From: Elysia crispata
Taxonomy: Eukaryota > Mollusca > Gastropoda > Plakobranchidae
Assembly: GCA_033675545.1 (NCBI GenBank)
Contig: JAWDGP010004927.1
Location: 2,243,501 to 2,307,500, forward strand
Length of the DNA stretch: 64,000 bases
Reading direction: 5' to 3'
Part shown: piece by piece, positions 41,194 through 53,480 of the stretch
How positions within the stretch are numbered: the stretch's first letter is position 1
Layout: every line of letters starts with the position of its first letter
The notes under the pieces: generated by a model
The model's input: the letters and a program-made list of their open reading frames with translations, nothing else
Told to the model about the DNA's origin: nothing
The model's database searches: none
Position numbers and translations under genes: made by a program

Positions 41194-41295
41194 GAGAAAG
41201 ATAGAGTGATAGTGAGAGAGAGGAGTGAGAAAGAAGAAGAAGAAGAAGAAGAAGAAGAAGAAGAAGAAGAAGAAGAAGAAGAAGAAGAAGAAGAA
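41116..41295. repeat. (GA)n and (GAA)n tracts
   Basis: GA to about 41188, a mixed purine spacer, then GAA triplets at about 41234-41295. The triplet run gives polyE and polyS frames on opposite strands. Confidence 0.95.
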
Positions 41296-41584
41296 AGAGG
41301 AGGAGTAAGACTGATAAACCATATTGTCTGGTGTATTTCTACTTTCACCACAGCGTCCCGCTCACAATCTCTGGTTAGTGTGGCCTGTAGATGGCCACAG
41401 TATACCGTTAATCTCTCCACTGCTGACTCCGTGTGGAATCCCCCAGGACAAGACCCAGACTCTTTAGTGGAGAGATCTCCAAGTCCGCGTCTATCTCAGT
41501 ATAATATCTCTGCATGTTTCACATCTACATAGTACTTTGAGAATTCTATCCTTCATCAACGGTGTAAAAATGCGATGCCTGGAT

Positions 41585-41685
41585 GGGAGGTTAAGCGCAC
41601 TTGAGGTTCAAACTCAAACATGAATTTGACCCTGAAGTTAACGGTTCGAGCGCGCTAACCACTTGAAGGACAAAGCTATGCGGCC
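41585..41685 (-). mobile_element. tRNA-Asn-like SINE head (minus strand)
   Basis: On the minus strand, TTCAAGTGGTTAGCGCGCTC is followed by GAACCGTTAACTTC and then GTTTGAGTTTGAACCTC. This gives a D-arm/A-box-like block, a GTT triplet at about the anticodon position, and a TΨC-arm/B-box-like block (AGTTTGAACCT at 41604-41614), in tRNA order and spacing. Pairing is imperfect, so a tRNA-derived repeat or pseudogene is likelier than a working tRNA gene. Ends are approximate. Confidence 0.5.
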
Positions 41686-41995
41686 GAAATCGTGAGTTGC
41701 TGCATGCATGCGAGTTTCTTTGTGAGCTGACACTTTTTGTGTTAGACAGAAGGAACGAAGAAAAAAAAAAGAGGAAACAAAAGAAAACGAAAACAAAGAG
41801 CTCAATGCACTGTACTTCATAAACAATGTTTTTTAACCAGTAAAACATGTAAAGAACATAGAGGTGAAGAGTACAAGTACTGAACTATGTGGAATGGGTT
41901 ATTACTCTGTGATCCTCAGCTGGCATGGGGAGTAACTTAGTCCTCAGCAACAATTCTATCCAGCCTCTTGCAGCTCTTTGTCACTCACTCACTCT
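41686..41995 (+). other. Intron 2, unique part
   Basis: Unique DNA with an A-run near 41759. Nothing else was seen. Confidence 0.5.
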
Positions 41996-41999
41996 TTCT

Positions 42000-42079
42000 T
42001 CGTCTCTCTCTATCTGCTTTTTTCTGTCCCTTCCTCTGCCTTTATCTCTCTCTTCCTCCCTCCCCTCTTTCTCTCTGTC

Positions 42080-42155
<76 letters not shown>

Positions 42156-42216
42156 CCTGCCTCCCCTCTTTCTCTCTGTCTCTCTCTCTGTCTCTGTCTG
42201 TCTGTCTGTCTCTCTC

Positions 42217-42253
<37 letters not shown>

Positions 42254-42280
42254 TCTTCTTCTTCTCTTCTCTTCTCTTCT
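42000..42280. repeat. CT/CTGT-rich polypyrimidine region
   Basis: Blocks of CT and CTGT alternate, for example near 42079-42145 and 42195-42239, ending in CTTCT and CTTTT steps. Confidence 0.93.
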
Positions 42281-42289
42281 CTTTGTAGT

Positions 42290-43173
42290 TACCTCATTTT
42301 GCTTTAAGAGGCATCTTAGCTGTCTGGATGCCGATTTAAGTTCAAAATGTTCAATAGAAAGAGCATCTTGGAGAGAATTATCTTCTCCTGCAAATCTGAG
42401 TAAGATCTTGCACTACTAGCAAACTTTTGAACGATAGATCGGAGCCTTTAAGTCGTGACGCAGCGTGTCTGCTGCCAGGGGAATCCATGCTGGTGCGCAC
42501 ACTTGAACACAGTCTTGGTTAAATAAACTTCTGAACAGGGAGGGCGGGCTGTGAACGATACCCTAGTGCCAGCATTGATTTAGTCTAATTATGTTTCTAT
42601 TTCGTTTTGGAGAGGATTTGTCTCTCTCAACAGCTCCTGTTTGATTCATGAATGTTTTTATCATGGAAATGGCAAAAGATCCATAGTTTCACAGGGATGT
42701 CATTATCTCACTTTAGATCTGATTTTAGACTTTTTATAACTCCTTTGAGGTCAGGTCTATGAATTTAGCTCCTAGTTTCATTTTTTTAATCTAAAATCTC
42801 TCTCTCTCTCCAACCACCACCCTCCTTTTCCCCTCCTTTTTTTCCCTCCAATATTTATCACGCGACTTTTAACCAACAAATTTTTAGTATACTGATAAAA
42901 ATTACAAAAACACATTAGTGTGTAAAGCCTCAGATTTTCACTTCCTGTTACAAGTGTCTATAACTAGGCGCAAGCTTAAAGGCTTGGATTCAGAACAAAT
43001 CCAGCGTAATTTCCCGTGCTATTCAACTTCAGTTTTTTTAGTCAAATTTTTTATTTCGCATAGTTAGAGAAGTGTGGACGCCTAAGAAAACAAGCTCATT
43101 TTCCGTGCGCCTAAATTACTGCCTAGGGCCTTGCTGTAGATCCAAATTTAGGTGATATTTATAATTAATATTT
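42290..43173 (+). other. Intron 2, unique part
   Basis: AT-rich unique DNA with no exon supported. A short CT run lies near 42799. Confidence 0.5.
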
Positions 43174-43515
43174 TATAACTGGCTTGCTATGGAAGTGGCT
43201 GTGGAGGTGGTTAGCTTTGGCTCTGCCAATCTACCGAGTGTGACGTCATAGATTTTGTGGTGGGAGTTGGCTTTCGGCAGGACTGTGGCGCCATGTCTTT
43301 ATGCGCAGGCGTGATTGGCTGCTACGTCAAGTCAGTTTGGAGTATCTGTTGTGTTGAAAGGACCTAAAGCCCACAAATTAAGGAGGGGCGTGTCCTCATT
43401 AACCTGTGCTAAAGCCTTCTAGCTCCAAGGCCGTCTTCTCTCACCTGGAGAGTAGATCTTTGATTTCTTCTTCTTCCTTTGCTGCTGCTGCTGCTGCTGT
43501 TGCTGCTGTTATAGT
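43174..43515 (+). repeat. Dispersed element copy 2, with TGACGTCA site
   Basis: The partner of 31471-31752, somewhat longer. Shared landmarks are TAACTGGCTTGCTATGG, GTGTGACGTCATAG (palindrome at 43241-43248), GCGCAGGCGTGATTGGCTG and a terminal GCTGCTGCT microsatellite at about 43482-43510. The two copies lie in introns 1 and 2 in the same orientation. Confidence 0.65.
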
Positions 43516-44203
43516 CTATAATATATACCTCGACTGCTGAAAACTAAATGAGACTTGTCTACACCAGGACTTAAACTCCCATTAAGCTCCTATTCTATTT
43601 CTCTAACCATTTGTCGTTAACATCCCTAAATTCAAAACAACTGAATGAACTCTTTCCTGTTCTATAAGCTTCAGTTCAGACCGCAACAAATGTGATCGTT
43701 ACATGGGGCTTGTTTCGTCATACACTCGTTCTAATTCCTATTCCAACCTTGGTTTTCTCATTTGCTTTAGAGTTGTTTTTTTCAGTTCACGCAGTTTTAT
43801 CATCTTGGCTTGCGTTGAAGAACAATTATTGGAAAACTACAGATCTAAGTTGAGATATCGAGTCCTTCTGTTTCGTTCAACATTATTCTGCCAAAGAAAC
43901 AAAACGCCCTCAAGGGTAAATGTATAGAAAGGCTCAAAGCAACAATAACAGACGCACAGTTATCTTGGCCAAAATAATGTATCACTTTAGACCATGTAAG
44001 AAGAACTGGCTTAAGGGACAACAGTTATTCGTAAACCTGTATTACGAAGACTGGTAATGGCCACTGTGTAGGCATATATTAGAGGGGAGATAGGAGAAAT
44101 ATAGGAGTAGCAAGGAGTAACGAGAAGTGGGGAGAGGGAGAGAGAAAGAAAATGAAAAAGGGGAAAGAGATATAGAGAGGGAGAAGGGATGAAATGTAAG
44201 TTG
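43516..44203 (+). other. Intron 2, unique part
   Basis: Unique DNA with no exon supported; purine-rich from about 44075. Confidence 0.5.
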
Positions 44204-44330
44204 GCAATAGATAGTGATGAGGGTGGCAATAGATAGTGATGAGGGTGGCAATAGATAGTGATGAGGGTGGCAATAGATAGTGATGAGGGTGGCAATAGAT
44301 AGTGATGAGGGTGGCAATAGTGATGGTGGT
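44204..44330. repeat. 22-bp tandem repeat, about 5-6 copies
   Basis: The unit GGCAATAGATAGTGATGAGG plus GT is repeated head to tail with almost no variation; the last copy is partial. Confidence 0.93.
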
Positions 44331-44400
44331 GCAGAGGAAGATAAAGAGAAAAAAAATGTGAAGAGGGACAGAGTGAATGAGAAAGAGAAAGAGAAAAAAT

Positions 44401-44401
<1 letters not shown>

Positions 44402-44490
<89 letters not shown>

Positions 44491-44506
44491 ACACACACAC
44501 ACACAC
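44402..44506. repeat. (GA)n(CA)n microsatellite
   Basis: A pure GA tract to about 44487, then CA to 44506. Confidence 0.96.
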
Positions 44507-45115
44507 AGATTTTACTAAGAAAAGGACAGTAGGCTTTACCTGCTACCACCTGTTTGAGAACAGCAAAAGGTGGCTCAGCTGTTTCATATTGACGTTTTGT
44601 TCTCTAGCAGTGCAGCAGTGTAGCAGTGTAGCAGTGTAGCACAGCTTTTAATCTATAGCAGAAGAAGCAGTGCTGCCATACATTGCTTAGGACTAATAAC
44701 TGACAGATTTTTCTCCCACTCGATCTATCTTTGTATTTTTAGTAATTTTTTTTTTTTGCGAACAAAATAATGTGACCCTTTTACGAACACTCTCTTAAAG
44801 CAGACATCATTACCGAGAACTTGGGTGACGCTCTACACCAACATTCATACCGTAACAATTTTATGAAGGCAATAAAAAATAATCAAAGCTGCTTAAGATT
44901 AAACTAACTATTTCAAATCCTTGATAGCATCTTACTGAGTAAGACGCAGATTTATTTCCTCCTGGATAAAACATAGGTCAGTTTAAGTTGAGGGTGGCGT
45001 CCTGTGAGATTTGTGGAAATATTATGATTTGAGCGATTGTTTCTTCCAATGAGTTCTAACTTCAGCTAAATGAATCCATAAAAATATTCGGATTCGATTT
45101 CTCGTTATGGGAACC
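44507..45115 (+). other. Intron 2, unique part
   Basis: Unique DNA. A short GTAGCAGT repeat lies near 44615-44640 and a T-run near 44747. No exon is supported. Confidence 0.5.
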
Positions 45116-45329
45116 GTTGCATGCCGTCAGGTTCGGTGCTGGAGTTGTTAGCGATCTGTTGAGTCTCCTGCGAGTCTGTGCCTGGGGCAGGTCCATACGC
45201 TGGCTGGCTGGTTGGTTATTACTTCCAGCACTGGTCGCATTATGGTTGAGACTTATCCGGGATTGCTCCGTACCTGAACATGGATGTGATTGGAATTCAA
45301 TGGATGCTCTACATCAGCAGACGAGCCCG

Positions 45330-45889
45330 CCGCCGCCGCTCTAGGTAGAGCACAGAGCAGCACTCTAGACTGTTCAGCGTTTGTCTTCTCAGAGCAGACC
45401 TTCTCGGCTCTCTCCGCCGCCATGAGCCACGCCGATGTGGTGCCGTGAGCCGGCGGGCACGAAATGGCACCGGTGCTGAACACGCCCGGCAACGGTAGAG
45501 AAGGAGGGTAAGAGAGGAAGCAGAGTCAGTGGTGAGCAGTTCGGAGAGGTTTGCTCGTGAGTAAGCGCTGAGCTGTCAGGAAATTGTCAGTTTAGTGCTG
45601 ATCTGTCACGCGCTGCGAGATGGGACGTGCGGATACAATCTTGTGTGACGATCTAGATCAAACCTTCTTGACTGAGCTCAGCTCCAGTTCGTGGCGGACT
45701 GTTCAGGACTTTGTATCTTGTTATTGTTTGGATGGTTCATAACAGGAAAACAGCGTGGGTTTCAGATAAAAGGCTGGATAAATTATCTGGACAAACAAGT
45801 TTCCACTGCTTCCCAATAAAGTTTTGATCGTGGATTAAGAAGCATAACGACCATTAACCGAGCTGTTTTGCGATGATTTCCGCGCAGTC
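45330..45889 (+). promoter_or_regulatory. GC-rich putative promoter and noncoding first exon
   Basis: Positions 45100-45700 are richer in GC and CpG than the flanks and include a CCGCCGCCG run at 45329. The segment ends in a strong donor, CAGTC/GTAAGT, at 45890. An acceptor 319 bases further on opens the coding exon at 46209. The pattern (CpG-rich start, noncoding exon, short intron, exon with first ATG) is typical of a transcription start region. The left limit is arbitrary; no TATA box was pinned down. Confidence 0.4.
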
Positions 45890-46299
45890 GTAAGTTCTAT
45901 TTACTTCTTACAACACTTAAACTTTTCTTTATGTGAAAACAACGCAACAAAACTGACACAAGTGTCTACGGTTACTAACATGCACTGTATGGCCTACAAA
46001 GTGTGAACTATCTTAGAGGAGCTAAGATAGTGTTGAAAGTGTGACATAAACCTGCTTCAGGATCGATGTTTGCTACTCCTAAGTCTGATTACTGAGGAGT
46101 CTTCAATGAGGGATTTTTCTTCCGGAGGGAGGGGGGGGAAACACCTTCTGTGGAAACTCTGACACGGCCCACGAATGACTCACCCCTTCAGCGTTTGTTC
46201 TTTTACAGTCGGATCTAAAAGAAACGAGCAGAACTGCTCACATCTCGACTAGACCCGCTTGTGTTGAGTGCGTTCAAGTGAGCAACATCATACCTGCTG

Positions 46300-46464
46300 A
46301 TGTCATCAGCAACAGCTTCAGCCCGCGATCGCCTTTTATCTCAATCTGGTTCTGACAGTGTTTTCAATGACCCTGACCTTCATATGACCACCGCTACAAT
46401 GGGCGAGTCTCCTCCGGACTTTCCTTCTTTAGTTGTTTTTTCTCAGGATTTATTTCATTCCACG
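46300..46464 (+). CDS. Putative first coding exon of a nested or alternative transcript
   Basis: The exon is 46209-46464: acceptor GTTTGTTCTTTTACAG ends at 46208, donor CCACG/GTAAGT at 46465. The ATG at 46300 is the first in the exon, with an in-frame TGA at 46279-46281 ahead of it. It encodes 55 codons, Ser/Thr-rich (MSSATASARDRLLSQSGSDS at the start, ESPPDFPSLVVFSQDLFHST at the end), with no signal peptide or domain. It ends in phase 0. Joining it directly to exon C (52861) or exon D (54858) meets early stops, so it needs an unseen phase-adjusting exon or belongs to another gene. Confidence 0.45.
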
Positions 46465-46465
46465 G

Positions 46466-48114
46466 TAAGTAAACGAGTTAGAATTAATTTTTGTAGGATT
46501 TACATTTTTTAAAGGACACGATTAGTTACTCTCAGAATGCTGGAGACTCTGAACATCAGCAGCTTACCTTCACGACTTGTTTGGTAAGCTATATCAGCAT
46601 ATCACGATGATAACTGATAAGCTAGCACAAGAGTCTTGGATGCCACAGCTGGTGTTGGAGCTTGTCACGCTGGGTTGCCTGGCCGGGGTTAGTGTCAACT
46701 GTCATAACTCGATCTAAAGTAAAACAACCATTTTTTTTGTCATCCTCCATGGACTTTTCTCCCTAAAAGTTATCGATCAGCCTTTAAGCAAGTTGAGTCA
46801 ATTTGTTGAGCGCACAATCTATTCTACACTTTGCAAACACCGACAGATTACATGGTCAGCTTAAAACTGAACCAGAAGAAGGTTTTTTTTCGTCCTGTGT
46901 AGCATCGTGGCAAGTCAGAGACCTAGGTTTAGTGGACTGATAATATCCACCTCAAGTGGCCACTGACTAACCCGAGCCTTGACGGTCTCAGTTTGATTTG
47001 CTGATTCAGACTGGACAAGGCAGCACTAACGGGCAGTTAGCCAATCAGCTGGAGCCTCTCAGATAGGAATCCTTGTGAGCAGTCTGCCAATGCCTCTCTT
47101 GTCTAACTTTAAGTTTTCCTCTTGCTCTCTTCCTCCCTTCCTCTTTCTAAACCTCAATTTGCCTTTCATGCTTGTCTTGGTCTCTATTTGTTTATCTTCG
47201 TCTCTTTATTTGCCACTCGTTTACCTTACCTCCTCTTTTCAATACTCCTCTCTTCTTATCTGTTTTAATAACATTTACTATCGGAATGAGCAATCGGTCT
47301 CGAATTATTATTTTTTTTATTATTTGTTTTTTATCATTCATCTTAGATGAATTTAGTTATTCGGAAATGAAAGATGAACCTAGATCCAGAGTAGTGACCA
47401 GCCAAAAAGTTGTATCGATCGGAACCTCTCAAGGTGGTTTCAGTACATTAGAAAATGAGACAGTATTGATTACTTGATAGTCACATAGTAGTGAACTGTC
47501 GGGAAGAAAAACATTTTTCCAGTAGGAATTTGTTTTATTTTGAAGCAAAGATAAGTATATTCTATCTAGGAATTCTAATAACGTACACTGAATAAAATCT
47601 TCATAGAAAAAATTCTCAAGTACTTCAATTTCTAGAATGTAAACAATGTAATTATTGTGTGGGAAGATCGAAGTCTTGCAGGGTTTTCCACCTGAGCAAA
47701 CACTGACTAAGATCGAAGTATACCAGATAATTTTATTATGGAGAGCTAGAATACCGTGTGCCGAGTCCTCAAAGATATACGGGCCTATTCTTACCTAGAT
47801 TTATTCCTGACACGGTGAAAATATATGAAATTCAGTCGGCCAGAAAATAGATCGACTGAATAATGTGGCAAAGTCTTATAACAGTGGAAAGTGTTGGTAT
47901 ACTTGAACCTTGCCAGTTCATGACGGAATGAAATACAGGTGAACTTTCAACAATAGTCTCAGCCATCGTACAGTTCAGATACTTATCTGCTATGAAGTAG
48001 CGTCCACGAGATGATAATTTTTGATCATCAAAAACATGAAATTTCCGTCTAGAAGGATGCAATCGACCCCAAACAACTTATCCATCTATCAATCTCTCTC
48101 TTTGATTTGTCTGT

Positions 48115-48117
<3 letters not shown>
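46466..48117 (+). other. Intron 2, unique part
   Basis: Unique DNA, T-rich around 47100-47340. No exon was recognised, including the phase-0-to-1 exon that would link 46464 to exon C. Confidence 0.5.

Positions 48118-48180
<63 letters not shown>
48118..48180. repeat. (CT)n(CA)n microsatellite
   Basis: CT to about 48168, then CA to about 48180. Confidence 0.94.
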
Positions 48181-48270
48181 GCGGCCCTGTCTTTGATTTC
48201 TCCAGACGAGAAACGTAGAGAACCTGAGCAATCGCGAGACAGGTATAAACAGCAAGTCCAACTTCCACCG

Positions 48271-48588
48271 GTCTCTCCTCACGCTGGGAGTCTTTACCTG
48301 AGATCAGGCGGCAGCCCAGAGCTTGCTCGGCCACCTTGAGAGAGATCTCCGGCCTAGCGATACCCGAACAACACCCGTCTCTCCTCACGCTGGGCGTGTT
48401 TACCTGAGATCAGGCGGCAGCCCAGAGCTTGCTCGGCCACCTTGAGAGAGATCTCCGGCCTAGCGATACCCGAACAACACCCGTCTCTCCTCACGCTGGG
48501 AGTCTTTACCTGAGATCAGGCGGCAGCCCAGAGCTTGCTCGGCCACCTTGAGAGAGATCTCCGGCCTAGCGATACCCGAACAACACCC
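48271..48588. repeat. 106-bp tandem triplication
   Basis: Three copies start at 48271, 48377 and 48483, nearly identical (GGGAGTCTTT versus GGGCGTGTTT is the clearest difference). A fourth start at 48589 breaks off after about 10 bases. Read on the minus strand each copy contains CTGATCTCAG/GTAAAG, a donor-like site following an open frame. Confidence 0.95.
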
Positions 48589-48589
48589 G

Positions 48590-50393
<1,804 letters not shown>

Positions 50394-51225
50394 CAATCTG
50401 TTTGTCCGACTATCTCTGTCTCTATATCTCTCACCAATTCTTCTCCAATCATATAACTATGAAGTTTAACACTTTGTTGCTTTTTTCATGTTAACGTGTA
50501 TAGATCGAGCCCAAAGAGTCAGCTTCGGGGCAAACTTTGGACGTTCTTATGTCTCTCGCGTAGTCGCCAAGGAGGGAAAAAAAAAGAGGAAAGAGGGATA
50601 TTTTTATTCGTTCCATGCCGCTCGGTCTACTCACTTTGACAATGATTCGTGGCCAACATGACAAGAACAGGAAGAACTTAGGATGAATCAAAACACCATG
50701 AGGTTATTTTCTCTGCGGACCCTCGAGTATAGAAAAGCTTGTAAGTGCCAAGTCTTAGCGCTACTGGTAGAGAAAGTATGATGATGGCTTCACTTCTGGT
50801 GCTCAGCGCTTCGACTAAACCAAGAGTACCTAAGGATGGATCAACTGCTATCAGGAAGTTAGAATGAAAACCATGGCAACTCAGAAAATACAAGAATGGC
50901 ACTTTTCGACCTAGACAACATATATAAAAAAAATGGGAGGTTAGAAAAATTATTATTTTTATCCCCCTCCCCCCCTGTGGCTGTGATGTGTTCTCATATT
51001 GCCCGACTGGCGTTTATGCCAAATGTTTATTCGGATGTCCTTAGTTTCTCTCCGAGTGAGCAAGAGAGATTTTATCTAGACACTAGATCTAGCAATACCG
51101 GTACACCTGCAAACACAAATGTCCTGAATTGTCCAATATTTTAGAATCTTTTTGGATTGTTTTTTTTCCAGGAGGACAAATGTGTGTTTTTGACTGTAGG
51201 TAGTCTGAGAAAACAAACCGTTTAC
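50394..51225 (+). other. Intron 2, unique part
   Basis: Unique DNA; nothing was recognised apart from the antisense exon candidate that begins to its right. Confidence 0.45.
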
Positions 51226-51459
51226 CCGCATGCTTGAACTGCCTGGCTGCATCACAGAGAAAATATCGACACAAGAAGACAAATCAATGAGGGCGTCCAT
51301 CGGAAACTTGTACTTTGACTCATACAGACTGGCGCGGGCACTGACAATTTCCCGAAATACATTACCGGTTGAGGTCATGTGACCACTTGCTTTTTGTCTC
51401 ATAAAAATTGAATCATCAGAGATAGAAGCAGATTTAACCTTTTGACTTTTCCACTGAAT
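51226..51459 (-). CDS. Candidate antisense internal exon (unidentified)
   Basis: On the minus strand a good acceptor (TTACATTTTGTGCTCGGCAG ending at 51460) is followed by 78 open codons and a donor-like ATGCGG/GTAAAC. The exon is 234 nt, phase 0 at both ends. The peptide is ordinary in composition (it includes GNVFREIVSARASLYESKYK and FPMDALIDLSSCVDIFSVMQ) with a plausible helix. No partner exon on this strand was found in the window and no family was recognised. It lies antisense inside intron 2 of the membrane-protein gene. It could be a chance frame or an old retrocopy fragment. Confidence 0.3.
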
Positions 51460-51490
51460 CTGCCGAGCACAAAATGTAACAGACACAGGT

Positions 51491-51625
51491 TATTATGAAA
51501 ATATTGAACAAAACAACTCAAAGTAGCCACAGCTTTATTATGAAGATACTGAACAAAACAACTCAAAGTAGCCACAGCTTTATTATGATGATACTGAACA
51601 AAACAACTCAAAGTAGCCACAGCTT
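51491..51625. repeat. 45-bp tandem triplication
   Basis: Units starting TATTATGA occur at 51491, 51536 and 51581, with the core CTCAAAGTAGCCACAGCTTT. The period divides by three, so a minus-strand frame with a 15-residue repeat (KAVATLSCFVQY plus three residues) is open. It is probably not coding. Confidence 0.93.
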
Positions 51626-52860
51626 TTACCCATGACTCCAACTATTTTTAAAGTCAACTAAATTGTGACTTGTGCTGTAAGACTCTTTCTATGCTGTTCT
51701 TCCTGATTACTCATCACAGCAAGCTCAATTCTGTTATCTCTCTCACTCTTTTTAAAACTACTGCTAGGAGAATATGAAGTAGAATGCGAGAGCTCAGACC
51801 TTCTGTAGAGCGAAAACATCGCCCATGCTGTGATCAGACATAAGACACACCATACTGTAGTACTTCAGTTAGTTATAGGAAAATCAGTGTCTTCTACTGT
51901 GAAACAAGCGGAGTTTTAAACCCCAAAACCGCAAGTCATTAAATCGTGGTTTCAGACTTGTTGTTGATGTTTAGAAAGGATGGTTTGAGAAGAGAAGAAA
52001 TCCGGGCATCGGGGGCGTGAACATAGCTGAGACCGTGCTCATTTCCTTCTCGAAAGAGTTTAAAAAAAACAAACAACCTGTTAATTAAAATAATATTTCG
52101 GGTTTTAGAGCAATAACTCTGTGGATTCCAAAAACCTGATGTGCGTCATCAGCGGAGGAGGAGAAGAGACGGCATCTCCAGCCGACGTCAAAGCCACGAC
52201 CACACGCTGTTGCGTTTATTGGTTCTGGCAGATATTGCCCAGTTTGCCGATGGGAAATTTATGGACACCTGTGATTTTCGTTTAGTTTCTCATTTATATT
52301 CTTAGCTCCCTTAAAAAATTCGTAATCACCTCCGGTTGTTCGGAGAATTGCCATAGAATTCTAGCTCTCCAGAAATTCATCAGCCGTGGAGCTATCATAA
52401 CCATTTAGAACTAGACCTGCTGTCCTTTGTCTGCTGTGGTCGCAAAGTAAAGCTATCAAGGCCAACAGGAACGGTGGAGGTTTTCACTTTGCTCCACTGT
52501 CCAGCCCTTGACGGCGACCATCACGGTATAACTGGGATAACAACGGATATTCGTATATTTTCAAAACAACCTCGTGTCAAAGTAATACGAAAGTCTTCAC
52601 GAATATCGCTATTCATTTCGACCAGGGCTCTTGCCCACCACCCACGAATAATGCAGCATTTACCCTAGTTGCTTTCTTTTTTGCAACCAAAGTATACACG
52701 GTGGGCCTTTGTTTTTCTTCGCCACATATTCTACCTGTGTAATCTTCTCAACTTTTTCTGTTTACCCATCGAATAAAAGCTATGCCTATAGCCATGTTGT
52801 CCGCCACAGAAAACTTATTGAAAATCCTCATACTAATGGGAAGTTTGCTTTGTCCTCCAG
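51626..52860 (+). other. Intron 2, 3' part
   Basis: Unique DNA leading to the acceptor of exon C. No additional exon is supported. Confidence 0.55.
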
Positions 52861-52983
52861 AAAACGAGATCAACTTCCTGCGAGAGACTGAGGAAATGAT
52901 GAGGGTCCAGCACGGGCTGGTACCCAGTGGCTCTCAATACAGCAGTGACTGGCCCAGGCCTGGAGGATTGCAACATATTACAG
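52861..52983 (+). CDS. Exon C: cytoplasmic tail segment
   Basis: The acceptor GTTTGCTTTGTCCTCCAG ends at 52860; the donor TTACAG/GTAAGA is at 52984. The exon is 123 nt; it completes the Glu codon begun in exon B and leaves one base. It reads ENEINFLRETEEMMRVQHGL, a charged heptad-like stretch that may form a helix or coiled coil, then VPSGSQYSSDWPRPGGLQHI and T. The 3' end of this exon, with its donor, is repeated several times in the following intron, and the first donor gives the only in-phase join to exon D. Using a later donor would bring a TAG into frame five codons after the normal boundary. Confidence 0.82.
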
Positions 52984-53480
52984 GTAAGAATTGTTAGTCA
53001 AGTCAGGATTGACTTGGAGGATTATAACATATTACAAGTGAGAATTGTTAGTAAAGTTAGAAGTGACTTGAAGGATTGCAACATATTACAGGTAAGAATT
53101 GATAGTCAAGTCAGGATTGACTTGGAGGATTATAACATATTACAGGTGAGAATTGTCAGTAAAGTGCAGACGGCAACATCGCTCTGTAGGAGTGACATCC
53201 ATTCTCACACACCTGGAGAATTGCAACATGTTACATGTGTGAGATTTGTTAGTACAGTACAGCGGTAACATCTCTCTACAGGAGTGACTCTCATTCTTAA
53301 ACCTGAAGGATTGCAACATGTTATAGCTGAGAATTGAAGAGTACAGTACAGACGGTGACATCTCTCTACAGGAATGACTCTCATTCTCGGCTATTACAGG
53401 TGAGAATTTTCAGAACAGCAGAGACGGTGACCTCCCTTTGCAGGGGTGACTATCATTCTCTTACCAGGAGAGTTGCAGCC
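52962..53480 (+). repeat. Tandem copies of the exon C 3' end and its splice donor
   Basis: A 54-bp unit (GGAGGATTGCAACATATTAC, then AG/GTAAGA, then ATTGTTAGTCAAGTCAGGAT) occurs four times. Donor positions are 52984 (GTAAGA), 53038 (GTGAGA), 53092 (GTAAGA) and 53146 (GTGAGA), exactly 54 apart. Longer, more diverged copies follow (about 53212, 53304 and 53390), with an inserted block containing CATCTCTCTACAGGAGTGAC. The last retains an intact donor-like CAG/GTGAGA at 53400. Confidence 0.9.

Noticed and set aside
46300..46464. Direct splice of the 46300 exon to exon C or D as an alternative N terminus
   Set aside because: Phases conflict: joining to 52861 gives a stop after about 12 codons, and to 54858 after about 15.
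52927..53268. 113-codon frame with a repeated DCNILQVRI motif
   Set aside because: It exists because the 54-bp unit is a multiple of three; it is out of frame with exon C and covers intron sequence.
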